A stretch of DNA of 64,000 nucleotides, taken from NCBI GenBank assembly GCA_041392805.1, contig JAWKLJ010000001.1, positions 372,001 to 436,000 on the forward strand. The letters are read 5' to 3'. Shown here one piece after another: positions 36,021 to 45,194 of this stretch (its first letter is position 1; each line of letters opens with the position of its first letter). The notes under the pieces are model-generated. The model saw nothing but the letters and a program-made list of their open reading frames with translations, did not search any database and had not been told where the DNA came from. Made by a program: the position numbers and the translations under genes. Origin of the DNA: Saprospiraceae bacterium (GTDB lineage: Bacteria > Bacteroidota > Bacteroidia > Chitinophagales > Saprospiraceae).

Positions 36021-38411
36021 ATGCTCAAAGCACCATATAATTTTGTTCCGGTCAATCACAAGGTAGTTCCTGCCTATTGGGGGGATTTTATTAGCCATGA
36101 TGTTCCTTTTGAGGATGGTGAATCAGGGACGATTCAAGTCACTATACATACCCATAGTCCACTATTTGTTCGAGACGGTTTGAAGGATAAGGAAGAGGAC
36201 AAAGTCCAGCAATTTTCATCCTTTAGTGAACGGTATTTTATTCCTGGGTCATCTATTAAAGGGATGTTACGTAATGTATTGGAAATACTGACTTTTTCAA
36301 AGATGAACATGGTGAATGATCACCGGTTTGCAATAAGGGATCTCAATGCTGCGGAAGTGTACAGAGAAAGAATAAAGATCAATGAAATTAACGCTGGTTG
36401 GTTACAAAAGAAAGGTGATGGTAACTATGTTATTAAAGACTGTGGCACCCCTGGTAGAATATCTCATCGACATCTCGATGACATCTATGGTACTGACTTT
36501 AGTACTTATTTTTTAAAAAAAGAGAAAGGTGGGTCATTTAATCAAGGGGATGAAAATGAAAAAGCAGCTCGATTTAAGTATAAAAGATTTGGTACTCAGG
36601 ATAGAAAAAACACTTTTGTTTTCGATTACGAAGATGTTATGAGGGAAATTTACATTGTTGAAAAAGAACCTTTAGTACCACAAGCGAAAAGGGGAACAAT
36701 TGTTTTTACTGGTCAGCCCAGTCCAAGGTTCAGTAAGCTAGTCCCAAACAAAAATGGAGAGCTGAAAGAAAAATGGTTTGGTCATCACCTCGAATTTATT
36801 TTTTTTGAAGGAGGAAATAAGGAGATCGAAGTTGATGAAACCGTTATGACTAACTTCTTTTTTGCTTATCATGAGCCAGATAAGAATCGTTGGTCTATCG
36901 ATTGGAAGCATTGGCGTGAACGTCTAAATAAAGGAGAACAAATACCTGTTTTTTTCCGAAAATACAGTGAAAGATCAAACGGTGTAGACGTTGATAAAAT
37001 AAAGGATCTGGGCCTATCTTACATGTATAAACTCCCATACGACCAAAGTGTTAAACAAGCTATTCCACATAGTCACAATGAAGAAGTGGATATGGCTGAG
37101 GCCATGTTCGGTTTTACAAGCGATGTTGGAAATGATGGAAATATGAATGCCCTAAAAGGCAGGATTCATGTTGGTCATGCATTTGCTTTAAACGATGTGA
37201 CTCTTGCTGCCGGTGCCAGCGATGTGTTATCAGGACCCAAAGCATCATACTATCCCAATTATATTAGACAAAAAAGTGGAGACCGATACAATACCTTTTG
37301 GGATAAGCATGCTGAAATCGCCGGGTGGAAAAGATACCCTATTCATAGCGATGGCATAAAGAGAAACCCTGCATCCTCGGACGTAAAAGATCCGAGTAAA
37401 ATCGAGACTGCTTTTGTTCCCATAGAAAAAGGGGCCATTTTCTCCTTTAAAATATCCTACCATAATCTTAAAAAAGTAGAACTCGGAGCACTACTCAGTG
37501 CAATTAGTTTTCATAATACACCGAACACTTTTCATAGTCTGGGCATGGCCAAACCCCTAGGATATGGCAAAGTAACTCTCACAGTAAGTGGTATAGATAA
37601 CATAGACGACTATTTAAAAACTTTTGAAGCCTTTATGCGTGCCTCAGATACGGGTACTAAAGAATGGCATGAAAGTGAACAAATTAGAGAGTTGGTAACT
37701 ATGGCCTCAGAGCAGGATAATGATAATTCGAGCAAATTAGAATATATGGCCTTAAAAGGTTTTTCGAAGGCTAAAAATGATAAATTGAGATTAGAAATGT
37801 ATTCTCGCTTAAATAATATCCACGCTAAGGGTATTCAATCCATTGCAGAGTCAACAGAAGTGGAAATTGCCAAGAAGTATATTACAGAAGAACGAAAAAT
37901 CTACCAAGCAAAGCTGCAACCCTCCGAAGCATTGAGCAGATATAAACAAACCCTGAAAACCGAATTTGAGGATCGAATTGCAAAGAAAAAAGACGCACTC
38001 AAGCAACAACTTAATGAGCGCAAAGCAGCACTGCAACGACAACAATCCTTGGGCCGAAAAGCAGAACTACAGAAAAAAGCAGAGGAAGAAGGTCCTGATT
38101 GGTCAAAAGTGAATGACAAAGATGGAAAAAAGGGATTTGATGGCCTAAAAAAAGTCATTAGAGAACATGGAGAACAGCTGCATGATCAAAAGGAAAAAGA
38201 CCTACTTGTCAATTTCCCTAATGGTTACCTGCCAACAGAATACCATGCTAAAGTTTTCGAAATTGTGACTTCATTGTATAATGCTGGCAGTCAAAAGGAT
38301 AAACAGAATTGGTGCAAACCTTTCCATCAGAATGCTTATATGAAGAAGATTTCAGAATGGATGGGGAAAGAAATGGCTCAAAAGCTATTGGATACTTTAT
38401 CCGACATATAA
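36021..38411 (+). CDS. Large RAMP protein, TIGR03986-like, with long helical C-terminal extension
   Basis: 796 residues. The start MLKAPYNFVPVNHKVVPAYWGDF and SHDVPFEDGESG fit the TIGR03986 family of type III RAMPs. RAMP features: HTHSPLFVRDGLKD, YFIPGSSIKGMLRNV, and a C-terminal domain with FHSLGMAKPLGYGKVTLTVSG (about 500-520). From about 540 to the end it is helical and charged (AKKKDALKQQLNERKAALQR) and lacks RAMP features. This extension might substitute for the missing small subunit (inference). Forms part of the Cas7 backbone. Confidence 0.8.
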   Translation: MLKAPYNFVPVNHKVVPAYWGDFISHDVPFEDGESGTIQVTIHTHSPLFVRDGLKDKEEDKVQQFSSFSERYFIPGSSIKGMLRNVLEILTFSKMNMVNDHRFAIRDLNAAEVYRERIKINEINAGWLQKKGDGNYVIKDCGTPGRISHRHLDDIYGTDFSTYFLKKEKGGSFNQGDENEKAARFKYKRFGTQDRKNTFVFDYEDVMREIYIVEKEPLVPQAKRGTIVFTGQPSPRFSKLVPNKNGELKEKWFGHHLEFIFFEGGNKEIEVDETVMTNFFFAYHEPDKNRWSIDWKHWRERLNKGEQIPVFFRKYSERSNGVDVDKIKDLGLSYMYKLPYDQSVKQAIPHSHNEEVDMAEAMFGFTSDVGNDGNMNALKGRIHVGHAFALNDVTLAAGASDVLSGPKASYYPNYIRQKSGDRYNTFWDKHAEIAGWKRYPIHSDGIKRNPASSDVKDPSKIETAFVPIEKGAIFSFKISYHNLKKVELGALLSAISFHNTPNTFHSLGMAKPLGYGKVTLTVSGIDNIDDYLKTFEAFMRASDTGTKEWHESEQIRELVTMASEQDNDNSSKLEYMALKGFSKAKNDKLRLEMYSRLNNIHAKGIQSIAESTEVEIAKKYITEERKIYQAKLQPSEALSRYKQTLKTEFEDRIAKKKDALKQQLNERKAALQRQQSLGRKAELQKKAEEEGPDWSKVNDKDGKKGFDGLKKVIREHGEQLHDQKEKDLLVNFPNGYLPTEYHAKVFEIVTSLYNAGSQKDKQNWCKPFHQNAYMKKISEWMGKEMAQKLLDTLSDI

Positions 38412-38486
38412 CTAGTTGTTGAAATCTAAATTAACAATTAATCATTTAGCCTTCAAAGCTAGAAATAACTCCAAAATAATTTACCC

Positions 38487-39143
38487 ATGCATAAAAGTCA
38501 AATCCAATCCCATCTAAAGGACCTAATCATTAGAAATAATCGCGAAGTATTACAGGTATTAAGAAAAATATTTGACAACAATAAAGGGCGACTTAAAGAG
38601 GTACTAATGTTATTAGCTAACCTCAATAGATTAGATGAAAATCGTAGAAAAGGTTTGTTGTTGCCTGCTGATGAAGGGCTTCAGTTCAATCAAATCAATA
38701 ATAGCATAATTGAATTAATCGATCTAATCTCAGAAGAAGAGGCAGCAGCATACGAATTGGAACATTCCATATTTCAACATATTCTGGTAGTCTGTAAATC
38801 ACCTGAAAGGAAGGAATATATGCAAAGCCTATTCCCCCATAATTATTATAAGGAATTATTAGTTGATGCAACTGGAGTCCCATTTCCTAAAGAAGAGACG
38901 AATGCTTTTGATTTAGTTATTTTCGATAATTATCCCACGGGTGAAAAGGATGATCCAAATGAGTTATTGACCTATTACCTTACGGAAACCAGTCCCTATA
39001 TCCTTTACTTCGGTGCCACTTTACCGCTGTTGTATGGCTACCCAGAAAAAGTCTACTTCACCAATTCCGTCTTTTCTATCCATGCCAGGATAAAGGAAAT
39101 GATTGAATATTTGAAATACAAGCAATCCGTGAAGGAGCAATAA
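38487..39143 (+). CDS. EAD11-like adaptor fused to a Rossmann-like (REC/TIR-like) domain
   Basis: 218 residues. The N-terminal about 85 residues (IQSHLKDLIIRNNREVLQVL, LKEVLMLLANLNRLDENRRK, INNSIIELIDLIS) follow the helical pattern of effector-associated domain 11, like the C-terminus of the protein at 27116. The C-terminal part alternates strands and helices (FQHILVVCKSPERKEYMQSL, FDLVIFDNYPTGE, SPYILYFGATLPLLYGYPEK), resembling response-regulator or TIR folds. No catalytic residue is assigned. It sits 75 bp after the large RAMP, so belongs to the effector operon. Matching adaptor domains in the two operons suggest a physical link. Confidence 0.55.
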   Translation: MHKSQIQSHLKDLIIRNNREVLQVLRKIFDNNKGRLKEVLMLLANLNRLDENRRKGLLLPADEGLQFNQINNSIIELIDLISEEEAAAYELEHSIFQHILVVCKSPERKEYMQSLFPHNYYKELLVDATGVPFPKEETNAFDLVIFDNYPTGEKDDPNELLTYYLTETSPYILYFGATLPLLYGYPEKVYFTNSVFSIHARIKEMIEYLKYKQSVKEQ

Positions 39144-39180
39144 TTCGAATTATTTTTTAGCCTAACAAATTAATCAACCT

Positions 39181-39948
39181 ATGAATCAAGGCTTAGTTGA
39201 ACCAGTATCAGTTAGCAAAGAAGTGACCCTCCGCCTCCTCTCCCTCTCCTTCAACCTCCCCCTCCAACCCCGCGACATCCCGCAGTGGCGCGGCGCCTGG
39301 GCCCAGCTCGCCGGACGGCAAAACGACCTCTTTCACAACCATGATGGCGAAACGGCCTATCATTACCGCTATCCGCTGGTGCAGTATCGCGTGCAAGGGC
39401 AGCGGGCGGCGCTCGTGGCCTTCAATGAAGGAATAGAGGCAGTGCAGCGCGTCTTGGCAGCCAAGGATTGGGTGATCCAGTGGAAAGGAGCGCCTTTTGA
39501 GTTGCGCTTGGAGGATTTGCAGCTGCGGGAGCCGCAATTGTCGTTTGTGGAGAGCCCGCTAAAATATAGGATTCGATGCTGGTTGCCTTTTAGTCAGAAA
39601 AATTTTGATAAGTGGTTGGCAGCGGAGGCGCTGCTGGAGCAGGTAGCATTGCTCAATGGCATTCTGGTTGGACAATTATTGTGCTTTTTTTCGGGTATGG
39701 GGTGGCAGGTGCCACAACGCTTGGAAGCCGATATCCTAAGTATTGACCGGGTCGGAAAAGTAGAAGTACATGGGACGATGCGCCCAACTTTTGAGGTGAC
39801 CTTTCGGTCGAATGTTGCGCTTCCGGCTTACCTGGCGCTGGGGAAGGCCGTTGCGCTCGGTTTTGGGCAAACGAGCCCGTGCCGAAACCTGGCTGGCCGC
39901 CAGCGAGCAAAGGAACTGAAAAATGGCGCCTTGGTCTTGCCTTACTAA
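39181..39948 (+). CDS. cas6: Cas6-like crRNA-processing endoribonuclease, copy 1
   Basis: 255 residues. Shows LRLLSLSFNLPLQPRDIPQW, then HNHDGETAYHYRYPLVQYRV, and the C-terminal glycine-rich loop LALGKAVALGFGQTSP typical of Cas6. The His in HNH or AYHYRY region could be catalytic. The same protein family recurs at 41385. Codon use is clearly more GC-rich than the cas10-RAMP genes just upstream, suggesting a different origin. Follows the effector operon by 37 bp. Confidence 0.8.
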   Translation: MNQGLVEPVSVSKEVTLRLLSLSFNLPLQPRDIPQWRGAWAQLAGRQNDLFHNHDGETAYHYRYPLVQYRVQGQRAALVAFNEGIEAVQRVLAAKDWVIQWKGAPFELRLEDLQLREPQLSFVESPLKYRIRCWLPFSQKNFDKWLAAEALLEQVALLNGILVGQLLCFFSGMGWQVPQRLEADILSIDRVGKVEVHGTMRPTFEVTFRSNVALPAYLALGKAVALGFGQTSPCRNLAGRQRAKELKNGALVLPY

Positions 39949-40009
39949 CCCAAAAAAACCAAAGCCCTTGCGGGCTTCGGCCAAACAGACACCAGGAACC
40001 AGTAACGTG

Positions 40010-40825
40010 TTATTCAGAGAAGGGCATTAAATCTTTTAAGGTGCGGGGAAAACCCTCATCGAGGCCCTGGCGGCGACGGAAGCGCAGCGCAGTAGCTTTA
40101 GTGGAGAAGGGACCAAGGAGTACTTTGTAGGGTTCGGTATCACTTGCACTATAAGCGAGTATGACCTGGATATCATCCCTTCCTGACCAGATCGCTTGCT
40201 GGCGTTGGGCAGCGGGCAGGTGACGGAAAGCATAAATTTGCAGGTAAACACGCTCGCCATTATATTGTTGGGGCAGGTGCGGAGGTTCGGAAGGTATAGC
40301 CTGTATCGGGATGCTGTCAGGCAAATCAATGACCGGTGCAGGGATCGGAATGGCAATGGGTCGAGGTACAGGTAGCGGCGTATCTGCATAAGTCACTTTC
40401 GGGTGAGCTGGAAAAAAATAAGAGCATGTTTGGAGGTCGCTTTTGGAGATAAAAAGCTTCAATTTTTTGATGAGACAAGGCGCTTTTTGAAGTGCATACC
40501 CTTAGGTACGGACAAAAAAAGCAACGAAGTATCAGCGAAAAAGAGATGGTTTTTAGCCCAAAGGGTGACCTCCAAACATGCTCTAAGCCTCTCCCCTACC
40601 GATGGCCCAGTATAAAAAACCGGCAGTGCCAAAGGTTATCAAAGCGCCGACAATGGTGGATCGTAGGGTCAGTTTGTGAAAAAAATCTTCGGACATCCGT
40701 TTTTCTACCGGCATCAAACGGGTAATGATTACGCGGACGAACTTTTTCATAAAACGGGCTAGCAGAAGACCAAGTCCCAGTACAATCAGTAGCTTTACAT
40801 AAAACCAGTAGGGTAAATCAAACAT
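40010..40825 (-). pseudogene. Membrane-anchored SPOR-domain protein interrupted by a MITE
   Basis: Two open pieces in the same frame. 40583-40825 encodes an 80-residue piece with two membrane helices (FYVKLLIVLGLGLLLARFMK; STIVGALITFGTAGFLYWAI). 40010-about 40421 encodes a proline-rich linker and a SPOR domain (RVYLQIYAFRHLPAAQRQQ, EPYKVLLGPFSTKATALRFR). Removing the 162-bp element 40422-40583 plus one TAA copy joins them in frame (...GRGEA-YFFPAHPK...) to give a 216-residue protein. SPOR domains bind denuded peptidoglycan at division sites. The element brings an immediate TAG stop, so the full protein is not made. Confidence 0.75.
40422..40583. mobile_element. MITE-like element, 162 bp, TAA target duplication, inside the SPOR gene
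   Basis: Terminal inverted repeats GAGCATGTTTGGAGGTC (left) and GACCTCCAAACATGCTC (right) are perfect over 17 bp. TAA flanks it on both sides (40419-40421, 40584-40586). Same end type and target duplication as the element at 17469-17706, with an unrelated interior. No transposase. Confidence 0.85.
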
Positions 40826-40920
40826 AACTATAATTTTGATTAGTTACTTGTTGTACTAGTCCACTGGCGATGGTAAACTTTGAAGATCAACGTAAGATCA
40901 ACGTGAGGTTGTCGGAGATA

Positions 40921-41229
40921 GATTCCGCCATTAGCAGATTCGGCGTTAAAAAACAGTCTGAAACGAAGAGCCCGCACAAAAAACTGTTTGAGCTTCGAAG
41001 CAACCAGACTCAGCTATAAATAATTGACAATCAACAATATTTAAGTGATCACCCAAACCCAATGGCGAGTTTCTTTTTGTGCAACGGAGTGGAAGACTGT
41101 TTTAGCCGACTTCGTCTGCCGAAGGACAATCGAAGGCGACTCCGTCGTCCGAAGGCCGAAGATGCGTCAGGCGGCGGTTTTGGCTCCACCTTTTTCCGGA
41201 AAAAGGTGGAAAAGCAAATCTTGGAACCC
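40921..41229 (+). repeat. Dispersed repeat family A, copy 2
   Basis: Begins GATTCCGCCATTAGCAGATT and ends with the CCACCTTTTTCCGGAAAAAGGTGG hairpin region. Compared with copy 1 it has extra CTTCGTCTGCCGAAGG-type short palindromes at 41107-41160. Lies between the broken SPOR gene and the second cas6. The rest of 40826-41384 is AT-rich, with no gene. Confidence 0.8.
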
Positions 41230-41384
41230 AGCATCCTAGGAAATGCCTTGCTAGTCAAGACAAAAAAGGAAACAGGCACTCAAGCGCTTAGACACTTTTC
41301 GTTGCATTAAGCTTTTATCATAAAAGCCTTCATTAAAACATACGCCACTAAAACAAAAAAAATTTCACAGCACATAAAAAAATA

Positions 41385-42131
41385 ATGATGAGCCAAAACC
41401 TTCAAACCGTTAAAACCCTGTCCCTCTCCTTTAACCTGCCTATCGAACCCTACCAACTGGCCCAATGGCGCGGCGCTTTTATCGAAATGGCAGGATGGGA
41501 CGATGATCGCTTTCACAACCACAAAGGGGAAGACCAATTCCATTATCGATACCCCCTTATTCAATACCGCAGGCAACAAGGCCAGGCGGCCCTGCTGGCT
41601 ATCAATGAAGGCGTGACGGCGCTGCAGGAGATGCTGGCGCGGCGCGATTGGACGGTCAACTGGCAAGGCAGCGCCCACAATTTGATGATCGAAGACCTCC
41701 GAATGCATGAACAGGAACTGCGGATTTTAGACGCCCCTCAATCGTATCGCCTCCATAAATGGTTTGCACTCAACCAAACCAATATGCAGAAGTGGGACCA
41801 GTGCCATCACCTCCTGGATCGACTGCAACTGCTGCAACCACTCCTGCGCAATCACCTTTTGGCCTGCCTGTGGGGAATGGGCTGGCAAGGCAAGGATACC
41901 ATCGAAGTCCATATTCAAGACTTGCACCAGAGTCGCCCCATTCGCTTTCATGGCACTCGCTTCCTGGCCTTTGACCTCAGTTTTTCGGCCAACATCAGTT
42001 TGCCATATCACATAGGAATCGGAAAAGCAGTGAGCCACGGCCAAGGCCGATTAGCGCCAATCGGAAGGAAGCGTTTACCTTATACCCCGCCCGCACAGTC
42101 CAGGGTTACGACTCCTTTCTTGGAAAGGTAA
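41385..42131 (+). CDS. cas6: Cas6-like crRNA-processing endoribonuclease, copy 2
   Basis: 248 residues, clear paralogue of the protein at 39181. Shared blocks: LSLSFNLPIEPYQLAQWRGA, FHNHKGEDQFHYRYPLIQYR, AINEGV-ALQ, and the glycine-rich loop IGIGKAVSHGQGRLAP. The two copies are diverged well beyond a recent duplication. Since two different CRISPR repeat types occur in this window, each Cas6 may be tuned to one repeat (inference). Lies about 640 bp upstream of array 1 on the same strand. Confidence 0.8.
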   Translation: MMSQNLQTVKTLSLSFNLPIEPYQLAQWRGAFIEMAGWDDDRFHNHKGEDQFHYRYPLIQYRRQQGQAALLAINEGVTALQEMLARRDWTVNWQGSAHNLMIEDLRMHEQELRILDAPQSYRLHKWFALNQTNMQKWDQCHHLLDRLQLLQPLLRNHLLACLWGMGWQGKDTIEVHIQDLHQSRPIRFHGTRFLAFDLSFSANISLPYHIGIGKAVSHGQGRLAPIGRKRLPYTPPAQSRVTTPFLER

Positions 42132-42266
42132 GCAGAAAATAAACGGTTAATGAAGGAGGGAAATCAACAGCTGGTTGAATTTCCCTTTTCGGTTTTCCTA
42201 CTATTCCTCCTTTATTCGTATCTTAAAACCGAATTCAAAACGTTCTTTGACATCCTAGTAAAAAAT

Positions 42267-42409
42267 TGGACTTTTGACGCTTTTGGTAATCCTCGGTTTC
42301 TAGGCTAGAAGGTGGAAGTTGGAAGTCGGAAGTCGGAAATGGGAAAATTGCGCTCCTGAGTCTTTCCAACTTTTAACCTAGCGGAGATCGTCTGCCTTCA
42401 AAATGGCCA
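42267..42409. repeat. Degraded palindromic element, copy 3 (TGGACTTTTGAC end)
   Basis: Left end TGGACTTTTGACGCTTTTGG and GGAAG-rich interior match copies 1 and 2. The right end (GCCTTCAAAATGGCCAAT) has lost the GTCAAAAGTCCA terminus. Lies between cas6 copy 2 and the array 1 leader. Confidence 0.5.
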
Positions 42410-42417
42410 ATCGTTAT

Positions 42418-42774
42418 AAAAACTGTTAAAATTATGTTAAATTTTTGCACCCATTTTTTTATATGCTTTATAAAAAATTGATTATCAGTATAAATACACT
42501 TTAGAATTTATTGTTTAACAAAAAAAGCAACAAATTTGTTTTTTCACATATGTCTATTAAACGACATTATTATTTTAATTTATTGATAATCAATATTTTA
42601 ATTTTGTATATGCTTTGTTTTATTCTAAAAAAAAACAAATTCGTGACAGGCAAAAAAACCAAAAAAACACATCTAAAAACCTTTAATACGGTAATTTTGA
42701 CACTACTGTGGCATATGTTAAAATTTTTATCAATTGATTTACAAGGTATTAGATTCGATTTTAAAGGGGGCAGG
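42418..42774 (+). promoter_or_regulatory. CRISPR leader of array 1
   Basis: AT-rich leader next to the first repeat. It is homologous along its length to 54404-54754, and 73 bp (42638-42710) are identical to 54618-54690. It contains the paired motif TTGATTATCA (42478-42487) and TTGATAATCAA (42583-42593), inverted to each other and kept in both leaders, a candidate binding site for a host DNA-bending or adaptation factor. No gene; the open frame crossing it is spurious. Confidence 0.85.
42697..42724 (+). promoter_or_regulatory. Predicted array 1 promoter
   Basis: TTGACA (42697-42702), 16-bp spacer, TAAAAT (42719-42724), about 50 bp before the first repeat. The same boxes at the same distance occur in the array 2 leader. 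The spacing resembles a housekeeping sigma-70 promoter more than the Bacteroidota TAnnTTTG type. Confidence 0.5.
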
Positions 42775-45194
42775 GTAGCAGTGATGGTCCAAATAGATGG
42801 GGACTACGACGTGACAAAAATGGAAAATCGTCGCAGGACGTCAGGGTAGCAGTGATGGTCCAAATAGATGGGGACTACGACGATAATTGTAGGATAGACT
42901 TTCCAACATCGGAAGCGTAGCAGTGATGGTCCAAATAGATGGGGACTACGACAAACCTTAAACATTAGTATACAATTTTAGGTTAAGGTAGCAGTGATGG
43001 TCCAAATAGATGGGGACTACGACGTTTTAAGACCGTGACGAAACGTGAGCGTTAGAGTGTAGCAGTGATGGTCCAAATAGATGGGGACTACGACGCATAA
43101 TACCATTAGGAATTTGGGTATTAATAAGGTAGCAGTGATGGTCCAAATAGATGGGGACTACGACAGCATAGTGAACATGAGCATAGAGTTTAAAATACGT
43201 AGCAGTGATGGTCCAAATAGATGGGGACTACGACGATTATCACCAAGCATGTTTGCAACTTACTGAGGGTAGCAGTGATGGTCCAAATAGATGGGGACTA
43301 CGACGTCCTGACGGAATTTACAACGCCAGTCAGCCCAATGTAGCAGTGATGGTCCAAATAGATGGGGACTACGACCAAAAATAGGCTGTACGAACGGTAG
43401 CGTCGTGCTGTAGCAGTGATGGTCCAAATAGATGGGGACTACGACGCGTAAAAAACATGAGCCACGAGCATCTTCGTGTGTAGCAGTGATGGTCCAAATA
43501 GATGGGGACTACGACATAAGATGAAAAGCAAGGCCGTAAGGCCACGAAGGTAGCAGTGATGGTCCAAATAGATGGGGACTACGACGGTTGCCATCGATTA
43601 CCCAAACGATATTCCACTGGTAGCAGTGATGGTCCAAATAGATGGGGACTACGACCACAACCAGCAATAACCAGCCGACTGCGCTAATTCGTAGCAGTGA
43701 TGGTCCAAATAGATGGGGACTACGACTCTTTCTTGCTTTTGGCGGTGTGGCCCATCCCAGTAGCAGTGATGGTCCAAATAGATGGGGACTACGACCTTGA
43801 AATTCCTCCTCCCTGTTTCTGCCATACCTGGTAGCAGTGATGGTCCAAATAGATGGGGACTACGACGGAAAGGGTACCATCCGTATCGGCATTAACAACT
43901 AGTAGCAGTGATGGTCCAAATAGATGGGGACTACGACACCGACAACATACTTAAGTAAGTTCATTTTTTTTGTAGCAGTGATGGTCCAAATAGATGGGGA
44001 CTACGACCCATTGTGCCACCGCCAGCGATTACCAAAACTATGTAGCAGTGATGGTCCAAATAGATGGGGACTACGACTTCCGCGCTTCCACTTAATGACA
44101 AACTGCCACACAGTAGCAGTGATGGTCCAAATAGATGGGGACTACGACGCTGGTTACACTTATGATCCCGCCCCAAAGGAGCGTGTAGCAGTGATGGTCC
44201 AAATAGATGGGGACTACGACTTCCAGACCTCTATGAGCCCTCTCCCGTAGAGCTGTAGCAGTGATGGTCCAAATAGATGGGGACTACGACTAACTTCCGT
44301 ATTCGCATAAGATGTGACCTGCATTGTAGCAGTGATGGTCCAAATAGATGGGGACTACGACGTATCTGTTCTACAATGTCTTCGAAGTGTAATTGGTAGC
44401 AGTGATGGTCCAAATAGATGGGGACTACGACACGAATTACTTGCTCTTGAAAGAGTAAATTCCAAGGTAGCAGTGATGGTCCAAATAGATGGGGACTACG
44501 ACAAACCTAGACCAGGTGTTGATGTGTTTTTTTTGGTAGCAGTGATGGTCCAAATAGATGGGGACTACGACGCTACCATTCGACGGCAACGGGCTGATGT
44601 GCAGGTAGCAGTGATGGTCCAAATAGATGGGGACTACGACCAATCCTTGACATCCATTTGGTGTTTCGGATGCGACGTAGCAGTGATGGTCCAAATAGAT
44701 GGGGACTACGACGTTGATAATCGACACCGGTGAATTGTCGATATTTGTAGCAGTGATGGTCCAAATAGATGGGGACTACGACGTAAAGCGGCTCACCAGA
44801 CGAAGTCATGTTGTGTAGCAGTGATGGTCCAAATAGATGGGGACTACGACGGTTCTTCCGCGAGCCTTACGCTACCAAGCCCAGAGTAGCAGTGATGGTC
44901 CAAATAGATGGGGACTACGACCTTTCCAACCTGATCATAGCCCAACCCCATACGCTGTAGCAGTGATGGTCCAAATAGATGGGGACTACGACAAAAGAAT
45001 CAACATATTCTTAATCTGGCATTAGAGTAGCAGTGATGGTCCAAATAGATGGGGACTACGACGAAAAAGCGAGACTGCATGAAAATCCTACCAGGGTAGC
45101 AGTGATGGTCCAAATAGATGGGGACTACGACGCTTCTTGTCTTGCTTCTTTCCATTCTTCCTGTTTGTAGCAGTGATGGTCCAAATAGATGGGG
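42775..45194 (+). CRISPR. CRISPR array 1, repeat type R1, 34 full repeats plus one interrupted
   Basis: The 36-bp repeat R1 begins GTAGCAGTGATGGTCC and ends GATGGGGACTACGAC. I counted 34 complete copies starting at 42775 and ending at 45095, with a 35th (45167) broken off after nucleotide 28 by the element at 45195. Spacers are 32-36 bp and all look different. The last 8 nt (ACTACGAC) should be the crRNA 5' handle. Ends 1-4 (GTAG) can pair with CTAC (30-33). Read from the leader at 42418. Confidence 0.97.

Noticed and set aside
40010..40462. Taking the SPOR frame from 40462 as an intact gene with start MKLFISKSDLQTCSYF
   Set aside because: Those first codons come from the MITE terminal repeat; the true N-terminus is the membrane part at 40583-40825.
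42511..42849. Open frame of 112 codons across the array 1 leader
   Set aside because: Runs from AT-rich leader into the first repeats and would encode VAVMVQIDGDYD from the repeat; the leader is conserved as DNA, not as protein.
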